Assembly (NCBI GenBank): GCA_026002835.1
Contig: BPGC01000006.1
Coordinates: forward strand, 1 to 64,000
Length of the DNA stretch: 64,000 bases
From: Candidatus Nitrosocaldaceae archaeon
GTDB taxonomy: Archaea > Thermoproteota > Nitrososphaeria > Nitrososphaerales > Nitrosocaldaceae
Direction of reading: 5' to 3'
The translations under genes and the position numbers were made by a program. Under the pieces are notes generated by a model. The model was not told the DNA's origin, searched no databases, and was given only the letters and a program-made list of their open reading frames with translations. How positions within the stretch are numbered: position 1 is the stretch's first letter; every line of letters begins with the position of its first letter. Shown piece after piece: positions 51,875-60,921 of this stretch.

Positions 51875-52588
51875 TCAAGCTATTGCTTCATCTATTATAT
51901 TTATAACTCTGTTGAGTATTACCTCATCTATTCTTATTCTTTTTACTGCTTCTTTTAGATGATCTATCTGCAATTGTCCAGGTGCTATTGGTTTATCTAA
52001 AGTTGCATAAGTAAATGGAGAACCATAAAGCATGCTCAACACTCTAGATGCCATACCTAACTCTCCCATGCAAAATGCCACAAGTTTTTCATCATTAATA
52101 TGGTTATATAGGCTTAGTACAGTTATATTATCTATTATATTCTTTGCAAAAGTTATTATTTTTATATTTTTACTGAAATGCATCATATCGTTCATTTTTT
52201 TATATAATTCATCTTGACTAGGAGTATATTCAAAATTATGCCAAGAGACAAGTATATTATCAGCATCAAATTTATGCTCTAAGAGTGTATTATATTCTAT
52301 ATCAACAAGCATTGGTTTTACCTCTATTAACCTTTCAAGTATTCTTATTCTCTCTTCTTCATTTCCTTCAAATTTACCCCCTTCATCTTTCCTTCTACAA
52401 GTGAATATAGCTCTATCTTTGATGCTAGATGCTATCTCTATAGCTTTGTCGATCTCACTCTTGCTTGTATAATCAAACCTTATCTCTACTAGATCTGCTT
52501 TCTTTAATGCTAGATCTATAACCTCTTTTAATGATCTCTGACTATTAGCAGCTATAGATACGCAAGTTTTGCTCATACCATCTATCAA
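51875..52588 (-). CDS. aroD: 3-dehydroquinate dehydratase, type I
   Basis: 237 residues. Dehydrates 3-dehydroquinate through a Schiff base. DLVEIRFDYTSKSE (about 33-46), AIFTCRRKDEGGKFEG (about 59-74), the catalytic His in LVSWHNFEYTPSQ (about 113-125) and the Lys in KIITFAKNIID (about 143-153) are visible; CMGELGMASRVLSMLYGSPF and APGQLQ close the barrel. First gene of the aroD-E-K-A transcript. DHQ synthase genes are not in the window. Confidence 0.93.
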   Translation of the reverse strand: MIDGMSKTCVSIAANSQRSLKEVIDLALKKADLVEIRFDYTSKSEIDKAIEIASSIKDRAIFTCRRKDEGGKFEGNEEERIRILERLIEVKPMLVDIEYNTLLEHKFDADNILVSWHNFEYTPSQDELYKKMNDMMHFSKNIKIITFAKNIIDNITVLSLYNHINDEKLVAFCMGELGMASRVLSMLYGSPFTYATLDKPIAPGQLQIDHLKEAVKRIRIDEVILNRVINIIDEAIA

Positions 52589-52741
52589 TTACTATGGTAT
52601 TTAAAAACGTTTTACACAAATTATAACGTATTTTAGATACAAAATAATAACTTGTTCTAAAGATATAAATAGAGATGGCTAGAGAGATCAAGGACTAGTT
52701 TTGCCATAACAATTAAATCATCTATATTTACAGTTAACGCT

Positions 52742-53242
52742 ATGAAAGGGAAGAATTATAGAGCTCCAGTAGGAATGCCATATGTTAGGAAGGAGTATAT
52801 AGCTGGTAATCCTGGATTAAAGATAGCCAAATTTACTAGTGGTAATTCTAGTAATGATTATGATTATAAACTAGAACTTGTGGCAGATGGAGTAGCACAG
52901 ATAAGACAGAATGCATTGGAAGCATGTAGACTAGCAGCTAACAAAACTTTAGCATCTGAGGTAGGAGAATCTGCATTCTTTAGTGTATTAAAACTGTATC
53001 CTCACGTTATCCTTAGAGAGAATAAGATGATAGCAGCAGCAGGTGCAGATAGATTACAAGAAGGCATGAGAAGAGCATTTGGTAAAGCTGTTGGAAGAGC
53101 AGCTAGAGTAAAACATGGTCAGACTATAATTGAGATATATACTAAGGAGAATGCATTAGAAGCAGCAAAAGAAGCATTAAGAACAGCTGGCAGTAAGTTA
53201 CCAATAAAGACATCAGTAAAAATTACTAAATTAAAAAATTGA
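52742..53242 (+). CDS. rpl10e: Ribosomal protein uL16 (L10e type)
   Basis: 166-residue archaeal L10e. It starts MKGKNYRAPVGMPYVRKEYI and contains VADGVAQIRQNALEACRLAA, YPHVILRENKMIAAAGADRL with QEGMRRAFGKAVGRAARVKH, the tRNA-facing loop, and KEALRTAGSKLPIKTSVKI. The 153-bp space before it has two TATA-like AT tracts and no other gene. It converges with the secreted-protein gene 8 bp downstream. Confidence 0.94.
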   Translation: MKGKNYRAPVGMPYVRKEYIAGNPGLKIAKFTSGNSSNDYDYKLELVADGVAQIRQNALEACRLAANKTLASEVGESAFFSVLKLYPHVILRENKMIAAAGADRLQEGMRRAFGKAVGRAARVKHGQTIIEIYTKENALEAAKEALRTAGSKLPIKTSVKITKLKN

Positions 53243-53249
53243 TTTGAGA

Positions 53250-54674
53250 TTAGATTCTTATCATATTATTTCTTCTTAGCATTAGTATAGCAGTTATCAT
53301 ACCTATGCTTATTATCAATATAGCTACTGGGAACTCTGGGACTACACTAATGCTAGTCTCTGCAGTACCAGCTACGCTAGTATCTATCCTCTGAACAGAG
53401 AAGCCTGTGCCAATTATATTAACTTGCATAGTTACCATTCCTTCCTTCTCAAACATATGCCTTATTACATCAATTCCTTCTGGCGTGTATCTATCTTGTT
53501 CTAATATAACATTCCCTTCTTCATCGAAGAATTTTATGTTATAGCGTATGTCTCTCAATAATGCGTTTGTATCAGCATTAAAGAATGTCAATCTTATCTC
53601 GCTCTCTTGTTGAGGAAATATACCTTGCTCAGGCCATTGTGCTATAACCTTAACCTTTCCATTATCTGCTAACAATTGTACAGACTGTAATCCAGCCTCT
53701 CCATTGGTACTCTCCTTTGGCACTAACTTAAATATCATCTTATCTGGTATCTCTCCACTAGCAGCTATCTGTTGTCTTATCTCTTGCAGTGTTTGGGTAT
53801 TCAATATAAAGTGAGCTATCAATTTATCTTCAAAAGTATAAGGATCAACTAGAATCGCTCTCCCTTCTACCTTAACACCATTAACATAACCATCAAACTG
53901 TCCACTAGCAGCAATTGGTAGATCTTTTGGCATTATTATCTCTTCATGAACTAATGGGACTAGACTTATATACTGCTCATCCCAGTTGAATGGCATCTCA
54001 AATAATAATGCATTCTCTTCTGGATCATATGCTAGTTTCTCTACTGTATCATAATAAGTTCTTACAGTAATTGGATACTCTTTATCTGCTACCGCTATAT
54101 TAAATACATCATCTTCAGCAACACTAATCCATGTATCAAACCTTAAAGGAACTTCTAGTAATTGTTTAGTTGTAAATGCTGATCTGATCTCTGCACTTAT
54201 CTTATATAATCCTCCATCAGTAAAGATTGGACCATCTACTCTTATTGGAGCTCCTCTATTGTAATATGCCCCTAACTGTGGTTCTATCTCTCCATAAATC
54301 TGGAAACCTTCTCTCTCTACTGGATTAACCTCAAACTTCACTTCACCACTTGGATCATAGAACCATCCATTCAATAATATCTTATTATCCTTCTCTATTG
54401 TTACTCTCATAGTAACTTCTGGTATATTCTGATTTGTATCAGCATCAAAGAATCTTACACTAATTAATGGTCTGACACCTTCCTCTAGATTGAATAATGC
54501 CAAGTCTTGAGGTTCTATCCTAGTCTCTACTGTAACATTTTGTCCGGCAAAACTTACTGCTGGTGCTACATCACCTCCTAGACCATGTCCATATGCTTTA
54601 TTTGGAATTATCGCTATTGTTGATACTAGTATCATAGCTGTCAATGCATATACTATATATGCCCTAGCCTTCAT
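53250..54674 (-). CDS. PEFG-CTERM-type surface protein 1
   Basis: 474-residue exported protein. A signal peptide (YIVYALTAMILVSTIAIIPN) is followed by GHGLGGDVAPAVSFAGQNVT at the mature start. The body looks like three beta-sandwich modules, with INGDADTN-like loops RFFDADTNQNIPEVTMRVTI and TFFNADTNALLRDIRYNIKF about 290 residues apart. The tail VVPEFPVAILIISIGMITAI followed by LMLRRNN has the P-E-F motif, membrane helix and basic end of the PEFG-CTERM sorting signal known from Thaumarchaeota. It pairs with the downstream-numbered paralogue at 54752. Surface anchoring and maturation by an archaeosortase are inferred; no sortase gene is in view. Confidence 0.8.
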   Translation of the reverse strand: MKARAYIVYALTAMILVSTIAIIPNKAYGHGLGGDVAPAVSFAGQNVTVETRIEPQDLALFNLEEGVRPLISVRFFDADTNQNIPEVTMRVTIEKDNKILLNGWFYDPSGEVKFEVNPVEREGFQIYGEIEPQLGAYYNRGAPIRVDGPIFTDGGLYKISAEIRSAFTTKQLLEVPLRFDTWISVAEDDVFNIAVADKEYPITVRTYYDTVEKLAYDPEENALLFEMPFNWDEQYISLVPLVHEEIIMPKDLPIAASGQFDGYVNGVKVEGRAILVDPYTFEDKLIAHFILNTQTLQEIRQQIAASGEIPDKMIFKLVPKESTNGEAGLQSVQLLADNGKVKVIAQWPEQGIFPQQESEIRLTFFNADTNALLRDIRYNIKFFDEEGNVILEQDRYTPEGIDVIRHMFEKEGMVTMQVNIIGTGFSVQRIDTSVAGTAETSISVVPEFPVAILIISIGMITAILMLRRNNMIRI

Positions 54675-54751
54675 TAATTCAATTCTAACATTACTTACTA
54701 ATAATTGTTATCCATTGTTTATCAAAAAAAGAGGTTGAGATCTATCTATTT

Positions 54752-56167
54752 TTATAGTTTATTATTAAATGTATTAGAATTTTTCCTTAATCTCATTGTT
54801 GCCAATACACTAAATCCTACTACTAATGGTATTAGAGCTGCTAATGGGAACTCTGGTACGACTTTTAGACTAATCATTGCATCTTCTCCAGTGTCATTCA
54901 CATTCTTTAACATCAATGTATATGAACCGGGTTCATCAAATCTATAGATCTGAATCTCTTTAGTTTGAGCTGATCTATGGCTTTCTACTATCATATTACC
55001 TTCTGAATCCATGAGCATTATATCATATTTTACATCTTTCAAAACTTCACCAGTATTAGGATCTTTGAATGTAAGTTTAAAGAATGTATCTTGTTCAACA
55101 TCTATCTCTATTGGAGACCATTGTACTTCAACTTGCACACTTTTATTACTAGTCTCTACAGTAATTGTTGGAGACCATTCTTCTGGTAATGTAATCTCTT
55201 CTTCCTCTTTAGGCTGTTCTTCTATAATAGCTCCACCTCTTATCTCTAATACAGCTCTCTTTAGATCATCTCCTTCCATCATTGGTGCTAACTCTTTTAG
55301 TCTATTCTGTCCTATCATGAAATGCACAATTGCTCCCCAATCTTCAGATGCTCTATCTACGAATATGCTTTGCTCTATACCATTAATATAACCAGTCAAC
55401 TCCCTATTTGCTAACTCAAATCCTTTTGGCAGATAATACTCAAAATGTAATAGAGATATCTGATCTACTAGATCCCAGTCAAATGGCATCTCTGCCTTCA
55501 TTACTAGATTATCTGGATCGTATTCAAGATTTGTTAAACTATCATAATATGCAATTGTTTGGATAGTATGTCCATCGATCTCCCAATCCTTGATCTCTGC
55601 TAACGTTATCAATGCTTCAAATGGCACTCTCTGATCCTCTGGCAAGGACTCACTATCTAATGCTATTGGAGTTACTTTGAACTTATATAACCCAGCTTTA
55701 GTAAAGATCGGACCTTCAACTATAACCATATCCTCATCCGCTGCTCGCATATAGCCAAATGAACCCATCTCCATACCTTTAATGTTTATATCACCACTCT
55801 CAGTATTCTTGAATAGTATCTCTAATGTCTCAACATCTGACATTACATGGAATGTTTGATTCAGTAATAATTGATCATCTCTAAACCTATGTATCTCTAT
55901 ATTTGCTGCTACTCCTGGAATAACTTGCTCATTCTCTTCTCCATTAGTTACATCATGGAATTGTATATGTAGAGTAACATCTTGTAACTCATCAGCCTTC
56001 TTGAATTCTGGAGTTATCTCTATCTCCATGCTTACAAGTTTATCTCCAATATTCTTTGGTCCGATCTCTTCCTTTCCTAAACCATGCCCATATGCTTGTA
56101 TAACAGATGTACTTATCAACGAGCCGATTACTAGCAGTAGTAATATACTACTCGCTTTTTTAGCCAT
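54752..56167 (-). CDS. PEFG-CTERM-type surface protein 2, paralogue of protein 1
   Basis: 471 residues with the same layout as its neighbour: signal peptide (ASSILLLLVIGSLISTSVIQ), the start AYGHGLGKEEIGPKN, matching beta-modules (LTLTFKDPNTGEVL-like KLTFKDPNTGEVLKDVKYDI), and a VVPEFPLAALIPLVVGFSVL tail ending in RLRKNS. Shared motifs include GHGLG, YYDSLTNLEYDPDN against YYDTVEKLAYDPEE, EMPFDWD against EMPFNWD, GPIFTKAGLYK against GPIFTDGGLYK, and a glycine in the GYxNG loop. A tandem duplication is clear. An acidic run (EEQPKEEEEITLPEEWSP) near residue 315 is specific to this copy. The function is unknown. Confidence 0.8.
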   Translation of the reverse strand: MAKKASSILLLLVIGSLISTSVIQAYGHGLGKEEIGPKNIGDKLVSMEIEITPEFKKADELQDVTLHIQFHDVTNGEENEQVIPGVAANIEIHRFRDDQLLLNQTFHVMSDVETLEILFKNTESGDINIKGMEMGSFGYMRAADEDMVIVEGPIFTKAGLYKFKVTPIALDSESLPEDQRVPFEALITLAEIKDWEIDGHTIQTIAYYDSLTNLEYDPDNLVMKAEMPFDWDLVDQISLLHFEYYLPKGFELANRELTGYINGIEQSIFVDRASEDWGAIVHFMIGQNRLKELAPMMEGDDLKRAVLEIRGGAIIEEQPKEEEEITLPEEWSPTITVETSNKSVQVEVQWSPIEIDVEQDTFFKLTFKDPNTGEVLKDVKYDIMLMDSEGNMIVESHRSAQTKEIQIYRFDEPGSYTLMLKNVNDTGEDAMISLKVVPEFPLAALIPLVVGFSVLATMRLRKNSNTFNNKL

Positions 56168-56293
56168 GAAGATAAAATATATATTTTATATATAAATACT
56201 TTCTAGTACATCGATAGAAATTAATCATTATTTATTAAACTACATTAAAAATATAATTATGGCCAAATTATACTAAGCCAAGAATCTTATAGA

Positions 56294-57562
56294 ATGGAAA
56301 TATTTTTAAACATGGTTAATTTCAATAAGCTTATGCTTAATAGATTTAGCAATGGGATGCTTAGAAGGTTCATAATCTATCTAGGCCCAGCTATATTAGT
56401 AAGCTTAGCATATATGGATCCTGGTAATTTTGGCACAGCAATTGAGGCTGGTGCTAACTTTAATTACGATCTAGTATGGATAGTATGGCTATCTAGTCTA
56501 ATGGCTATGCTTCTACAATATTTATCTGGCAAGATAGGTATAGCAACTGGAAGATCATTAGCAGAGTTAATAAGATTAAAGTTGGGAAAGAAAAGATTTA
56601 TTATTCCATATTGGATAGGAGCAGAAGCTATAATTGCTGCTACTGATCTTGCAGAGTATTTAGGAACAGTAATAGCATTGAATCTGTTATTTGGTATACC
56701 ATTATTACATGCAGCAGTAATTGGAGCTGTTGATGTGTTATTGATATTAACACTAACATCAAGAAGGTTTAGATTATTAGAGCAGATGTTCATGATATTT
56801 GTATCTATAATTGGCATAGGTTATATGTATGAGATAATAATTGTTAAACCAGATATAGAAGAGATAGTATACCATTCATTTATTCCTTCATTAAATGATA
56901 GATCAGCATTAGTAGCAGTAGGAGTTATCGGCGCTACTGTAATGCCCCATGCATTATACATTCATTCATGGTTAACTAAGAGAAGATTAGTAAAATATTC
57001 TATAGAAGAGAAGAGAGAAGTTCTTAGGCTTCATAGAATTGAGAATATAATAATGTTAACCATAGCTGGTTTGATAAACGCTTCAATAATGATAATGTCA
57101 GCAGCAGCATTTTATGGAAATGCTCAAGTTGTAACTATTGAGGATGCTTATCAAACATTGATTCCATTATTTGGTTCTCTAGCAGCATTTGTATTTGCTA
57201 TAACTTTATTGATCTCTGGTATATCATCATCAACATTAGGTACAATAACTGGTCAAGCTGTCTTTGAGGATCTTCTAAGCAAAAAGAGTAATCCATGGTT
57301 TAGGAGGATAATAACAAGGTTTGTCAACGTTGTTCCTACATCAATTGCATTACTCATTGGCTTAGAACCTTTAGATATTCTAGTCTATAGTCAAGTCGTG
57401 TTAAGTTTGCTGATACCTTTACCATTGATACCTATAATATTGATAAGTAAGAATAAGCATATAATGGGAGAGTTTGTTAATAAACCTATAACTAGTCTAT
57501 TTGCAATTATATTTGCTGGAGTTATAATCGCATTTAATGTTTATCTTCTCTACTCGCTCTAA
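56294..57562 (+). CDS. NRAMP divalent metal transporter
   Basis: 422-residue membrane protein of the NRAMP/MntH family that imports Mn2+, Fe2+ or similar ions with protons. SLAYMDPGNFGTAIEAGANF holds the metal-binding D-P-G-N of helix 1, and GATVMPHALYIHSWLTKRRL the M-P-H of helix 6, both intact. About 11 hydrophobic helices. The ATG at 56294 is used; an in-frame ATG at 56312 would shorten it by six residues. It converges with the CopC-CopD fusion gene, overlapping by 29 bp. Confidence 0.93.
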   Translation: MEIFLNMVNFNKLMLNRFSNGMLRRFIIYLGPAILVSLAYMDPGNFGTAIEAGANFNYDLVWIVWLSSLMAMLLQYLSGKIGIATGRSLAELIRLKLGKKRFIIPYWIGAEAIIAATDLAEYLGTVIALNLLFGIPLLHAAVIGAVDVLLILTLTSRRFRLLEQMFMIFVSIIGIGYMYEIIIVKPDIEEIVYHSFIPSLNDRSALVAVGVIGATVMPHALYIHSWLTKRRLVKYSIEEKREVLRLHRIENIIMLTIAGLINASIMIMSAAAFYGNAQVVTIEDAYQTLIPLFGSLAAFVFAITLLISGISSSTLGTITGQAVFEDLLSKKSNPWFRRIITRFVNVVPTSIALLIGLEPLDILVYSQVVLSLLIPLPLIPIILISKNKHIMGEFVNKPITSLFAIIFAGVIIAFNVYLLYSL

Positions 57563-60422
57563 ATCTGTCTACATGCTTGATGCTGCTCCTAAGATCATAA
57601 ACAGCTTTAACGAATAACAATGAAGTGGCAACTATAAATCCAGACATTGCTGGAACTGCTACATCTGCATATCTTAGTTCTAATTGCTCTTCTTCTACTT
57701 CAATATTCTGCTCTTCTTCTTTTGGAAGTGTTGGTAATGTTTTAATGCTTATCATAGCTATCTTTGCTTGTCTAGGTTCTGCAAACCATATATTGCCATT
57801 ATCGTCAATATCTAAGAATTGTACCCATGCTGGTGAAGATATCTCAACCTCTCTAATCTTTCCTGTCATAGGATCTAAGACTCCTATCTTATCTAATACA
57901 TGCTGAGCAAACCATATATTACCAAAATTGTCTTGTGCCATTCCATAAGGTAATGATTTATCATCAATAGCTCTGAAACTCTGGAATGTTTTAAGCAATG
58001 GATCAAACCTAGTCAATTTAGGTCCTATATGCTCAGATATCCATATTGCTCCATCATCTGATATTAATAAAGCGAATGGTTCTGCTAATATACCACTTAC
58101 TGCTCCATCATTAATCACAGAACCATACTCTTCGATATCTCCATTTGGCATCAGTTTTGCTAACCTTCCAGCAGCTTCTGCTATCCATACATTACCTAGA
58201 TCATCCATTACAATTGCTGCTGGCTGAGAACCGTTAATTGGTATCTTATATGTTATATATTGCTCATTATCTGGATCAAACTTTGCTATTGTATCTATAT
58301 CTATTAATGCTAACCATACATTATCATTAAAATCTACATAGATATCAGTTGGCAAACCATCTTGATAAATATCGAACATCTTGAAACGTTCGGTTGAAGG
58401 ATCGAAATAGCCTATCTGTCTACTTAATGGATCTGTGAACCATATCCTTCCTTTAGAATCTTCAGCTAATTTTATTGAACTCGTTCCATTAAAAGTATAT
58501 GACTTGAACTCTTGAGTATTGAGATCAAATCTCCATAATCTTGGTTTACTTCCATCGCTAGTCCATATACTATTATCTTTATAAATTGCATGAACTGGGT
58601 TTAATGTATCGAATGGCATATCATACTCAGTTAATTCAAACTTCATCTCATCTAGATCTGGTTTTATCAATGCTGGAAATATAGTAGATATACTTAATGC
58701 TTCTGTTCTATCTATATTAACTTCGATAACCCATTTACCGTTTGCAGTTATAGTTCCATTTGCTATGTATGTATAAGCATCGACTTTATTCAATGGTATA
58801 ACTAATGGACTTATATCACTTCCTATCTGTCTTAACTTTATAGTTCCATCTGCTATATCTCTCATTGGATTTCCATCCTTATCACTAATCTTAATGCTGA
58901 ATGTATTTATGCCAACTCTTGCTGGTTCAAACGATAGATTAACCTTAGCATCCTCAACAAGTTGAGTTGAGTTATATAGTCTAGGAAGATCGTTATCTAT
59001 GCTAACAGATAACGCTCCTAATTTGCCTATATCAGATGTATAGAATGGAAATTCAGATCGAGGTAAGCCAGCGTTTGTTAGAAATGCTATGCTTAATAAC
59101 ACTATTATTCCTATAGCTGCTTCTATCCTTAATGCGCTAGTAAACCGTTTATGAATACTCCTACTAAATACATGATCTGGATCTTGATATGTCTTATTAT
59201 TTAAAGAGATTATTAGATTGATTGCTTTTCTATGAACTTCAAATTGGTTGAATGCTCCAGCGCCAAGCATTACCCCAATCAATGCTAACTTTACTGCTAG
59301 TAGCATGCCATAAGATGATGATAATAATAGGTTTAGATCAGTCTCTATGAAGAATAGTAATGATGGACCAGTTACTGCTAGTATGCCTAATGCTACTACT
59401 GTTACCTTTGAGAATCTTGGTATTATCAATGATATCATTGCTGTTCTTAGATCCGCTTCTATTCTTTTAAGAGATGGCATAACTGAAAATGCTAGATAGA
59501 ATATAGTTCCAATCCATATCGCTGCTAAAGCATTATGTAACATATCTATACCAGTTACTAATGGCGAAACTGCTGCACCATGACCCATTAGGCTAATAGT
59601 TGCTAATAGTGCAAAACCTATTAACAATATTATTATCTTATAAGCATCATTATCTTTCTTTACTAATGGATAGATGCCAGCAGCTATAAATGAGATTATC
59701 AATCTTACCAATACTATATTACCAAATCCAGTTCCTATAGTTTCTATAAATCCTATGCCTAAAGTAGTAGCTTGAACTATTAACATAGCAAAACTTGATG
59801 CAATAACTAGGATTATACCAATAATATATAATTTACCAGATAAAACATTTAATATTGGAACGATCTTTGCTAGATCATACTTTAATGAACCATCTTTTAT
59901 AGATGAACGCCATATATAGATCGAGCCAAATCCTATACCAACTATGATATATTGTCCAACTAGACCAGGAAACCTTGCTAATGATTCTGGTGTGTATATA
60001 GCTTCAATCCTCTGCTGAGATTGTTCTTGCGCAGTAGGAATCTCTACATTTGCTTCTCCTACTATAAATGAGAATGTATAATCTACGATATGTCCATCTA
60101 CCTTTGATAATACCTTAGTATTAACTGTATAAACGTCATCTGGAAGGTTAGGTTTCAGGCTTACAACAAGTTTAGTCTCATCACCTTCAAAATATTGCGT
60201 ATCATCATTATCTACTCTATTACCATTAGAGTCTGTAACTCTGATATAACTGAAACCTTCCTCTACTGGTTCGCTATAAGTTATTATAACTTTATCTGGA
60301 GAAGATGCTAATTGTTCAAAATTTCCTGGTTCGGATTCCATGAGAAAAGGATGAGCATAAGCATTTATTATTGGAATTATTAATACAATTGATAATATAA
60401 TTATCTTCCTATCATTTAACAT
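57534..60422 (-). CDS. CopC-CopD-beta-propeller fusion membrane protein
   Basis: 962 residues in three parts. A signal peptide (IIILSIVLIIPIINAYA) leads to a CopC domain: it starts HPFLMESEPGNFEQL with N-terminal His, then KVIITYSEPVEEGFSYIRVT and VLSKVDGHIVDYTFSFIVG, a copper-binding pattern. Residues about 155-460 are CopD-like membrane helices with HGAAVSPLVTGIDMLHNALA and AIWIGTIFYLAFSVMP. After a linker domain, residues about 600-900 repeat a Vgb/streptogramin-lyase-like beta-propeller blade motif (GRIWFTDPLSRQIGYFDP, GNVWIAEAAGRLAKLMPNG, GAIWISEHIGPKLTRFDP, GNIWFAQHVLDKIGVLDP, GNIWFAEPRQAKIAM). A last membrane helix (YADVAVPAMSGFIVATSLLF) anchors the end. It probably handles copper at the cell surface. 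The first codon of the frame is an ATG at 60425; ATG 60422 is equally likely. Confidence 0.82.
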   Translation of the reverse strand: MLNDRKIIILSIVLIIPIINAYAHPFLMESEPGNFEQLASSPDKVIITYSEPVEEGFSYIRVTDSNGNRVDNDDTQYFEGDETKLVVSLKPNLPDDVYTVNTKVLSKVDGHIVDYTFSFIVGEANVEIPTAQEQSQQRIEAIYTPESLARFPGLVGQYIIVGIGFGSIYIWRSSIKDGSLKYDLAKIVPILNVLSGKLYIIGIILVIASSFAMLIVQATTLGIGFIETIGTGFGNIVLVRLIISFIAAGIYPLVKKDNDAYKIIILLIGFALLATISLMGHGAAVSPLVTGIDMLHNALAAIWIGTIFYLAFSVMPSLKRIEADLRTAMISLIIPRFSKVTVVALGILAVTGPSLLFFIETDLNLLLSSSYGMLLAVKLALIGVMLGAGAFNQFEVHRKAINLIISLNNKTYQDPDHVFSRSIHKRFTSALRIEAAIGIIVLLSIAFLTNAGLPRSEFPFYTSDIGKLGALSVSIDNDLPRLYNSTQLVEDAKVNLSFEPARVGINTFSIKISDKDGNPMRDIADGTIKLRQIGSDISPLVIPLNKVDAYTYIANGTITANGKWVIEVNIDRTEALSISTIFPALIKPDLDEMKFELTEYDMPFDTLNPVHAIYKDNSIWTSDGSKPRLWRFDLNTQEFKSYTFNGTSSIKLAEDSKGRIWFTDPLSRQIGYFDPSTERFKMFDIYQDGLPTDIYVDFNDNVWLALIDIDTIAKFDPDNEQYITYKIPINGSQPAAIVMDDLGNVWIAEAAGRLAKLMPNGDIEEYGSVINDGAVSGILAEPFALLISDDGAIWISEHIGPKLTRFDPLLKTFQSFRAIDDKSLPYGMAQDNFGNIWFAQHVLDKIGVLDPMTGKIREVEISSPAWVQFLDIDDNGNIWFAEPRQAKIAMISIKTLPTLPKEEEQNIEVEEEQLELRYADVAVPAMSGFIVATSLLFVKAVYDLRSSIKHVDRFRASREDKH

Positions 60423-60465
60423 CAAACCTTACTCTACTATTCTTCTATTTTTATTTTATGGTACA

Positions 60466-60717
60466 CTAATCTAATTCTATATTATATAAGTTTGTGCTTA
60501 TTATTGAACCATTTACTACTTTTCTAACTTTTGTAACCTCTAGATTATGAGCCCAGATTGTAACCATGATCGCACCTTGAGGTATATCCTCTGGCTTATC
60601 TATAACTTTAATATCTTCTTCTTTAACTCCTTCCTTTATCAAGAACTCTTTGCTCTTTTCTATCATATCTTCGCTATAACCAGTATTATACAAGTATACA
60701 TAACCTTCATACTCCAT
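60466..60717 (-). CDS. Small hypothetical protein
   Basis: 83 residues, acidic, alpha/beta: MEYEGYVYLYNTGYSEDMIE, KSKEFLIKEGVKEEDIKVID, and PQGAIMVTIWAHNLEVTKVR. No recognised motif, signal or membrane helix. A TATA-like box on this strand at 60741-60748 is centred 27 nt before the ATG, suggesting a leaderless transcript. It sits between the CopC-CopD fusion (40 bp away) and the tRNA gene (divergent). Confidence 0.6.
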   Translation of the reverse strand: MEYEGYVYLYNTGYSEDMIEKSKEFLIKEGVKEEDIKVIDKPEDIPQGAIMVTIWAHNLEVTKVRKVVNGSIISTNLYNIELD

Positions 60718-60740
60718 AGACTTAAGATATTTATTTGTGC

Positions 60741-60748
60741 TATATAAA
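60741..60748 (-). promoter_or_regulatory. TATA-like box for the small gene at 60717
   Basis: TATATAAA here (TTTATATA on the minus strand) is centred about 27 nt before ATG 60717. It is only 16 nt from the tRNA 5' end and therefore fits the minus-strand gene better than the tRNA. Confidence 0.4.
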
Positions 60749-60760
60749 TTAGATTTAGGT

Positions 60761-60880
60761 CCCGTGGTAGCTCAGCCTGGTAGAGCTTCCGGCTGTAGTG
60801 GTTGGCTCTGGCTAGCCTTCTCAGCCTACTAGGCTAACATAGATACCGGACTGTCGCAGGTTCAAATCCTGCCCACGGGA
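60761..60880 (+). tRNA. tRNA-Tyr (GTA) with a 46-nt intron
   Basis: A complete cloverleaf once the intron is removed. Acceptor CCCGTGG (60761-60767) pairs with CCACGGG (60873-60879) and the discriminator is A80. TA at positions 8-9 is followed by the D stem GCTC/GAGC. The anticodon stem is TCCGG/CCGGA, with loop CT-GTA-G-A, so the anticodon is GTA. The T stem is GCAGG/CCTGC with loop TTCAAAT. C1-G72 is the archaeal Tyr identity pair. CCA is not encoded. The intron runs 60799-60844, between positions 37 and 38. Flanks can form a bulge-helix-bulge: CTGT of the loop pairs with ATAG, with AGT and ATA as bulges, and GTTGGC pairs with GCTAAC inside the intron. Confidence 0.93.
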
Positions 60881-60921
60881 CTACAAATTATTATAATAAA
60901 ATATTCATATTGTTAAAATAA

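Noticed and set aside
52676..52699. Seven-codon ORF (MAREIKD) upstream of uL16/L10e
   Set aside because: It lies close after a TATA-like sequence, but it is too short and unconserved for a claim of a regulatory upstream ORF.
60761..60880. tRNA without intron or with a different anticodon
   Set aside because: Only removal of 60799-60844 gives a seven-base anticodon loop closed by TCCGG/CCGGA; the C1-G72 pair and GTA anticodon agree on Tyr.
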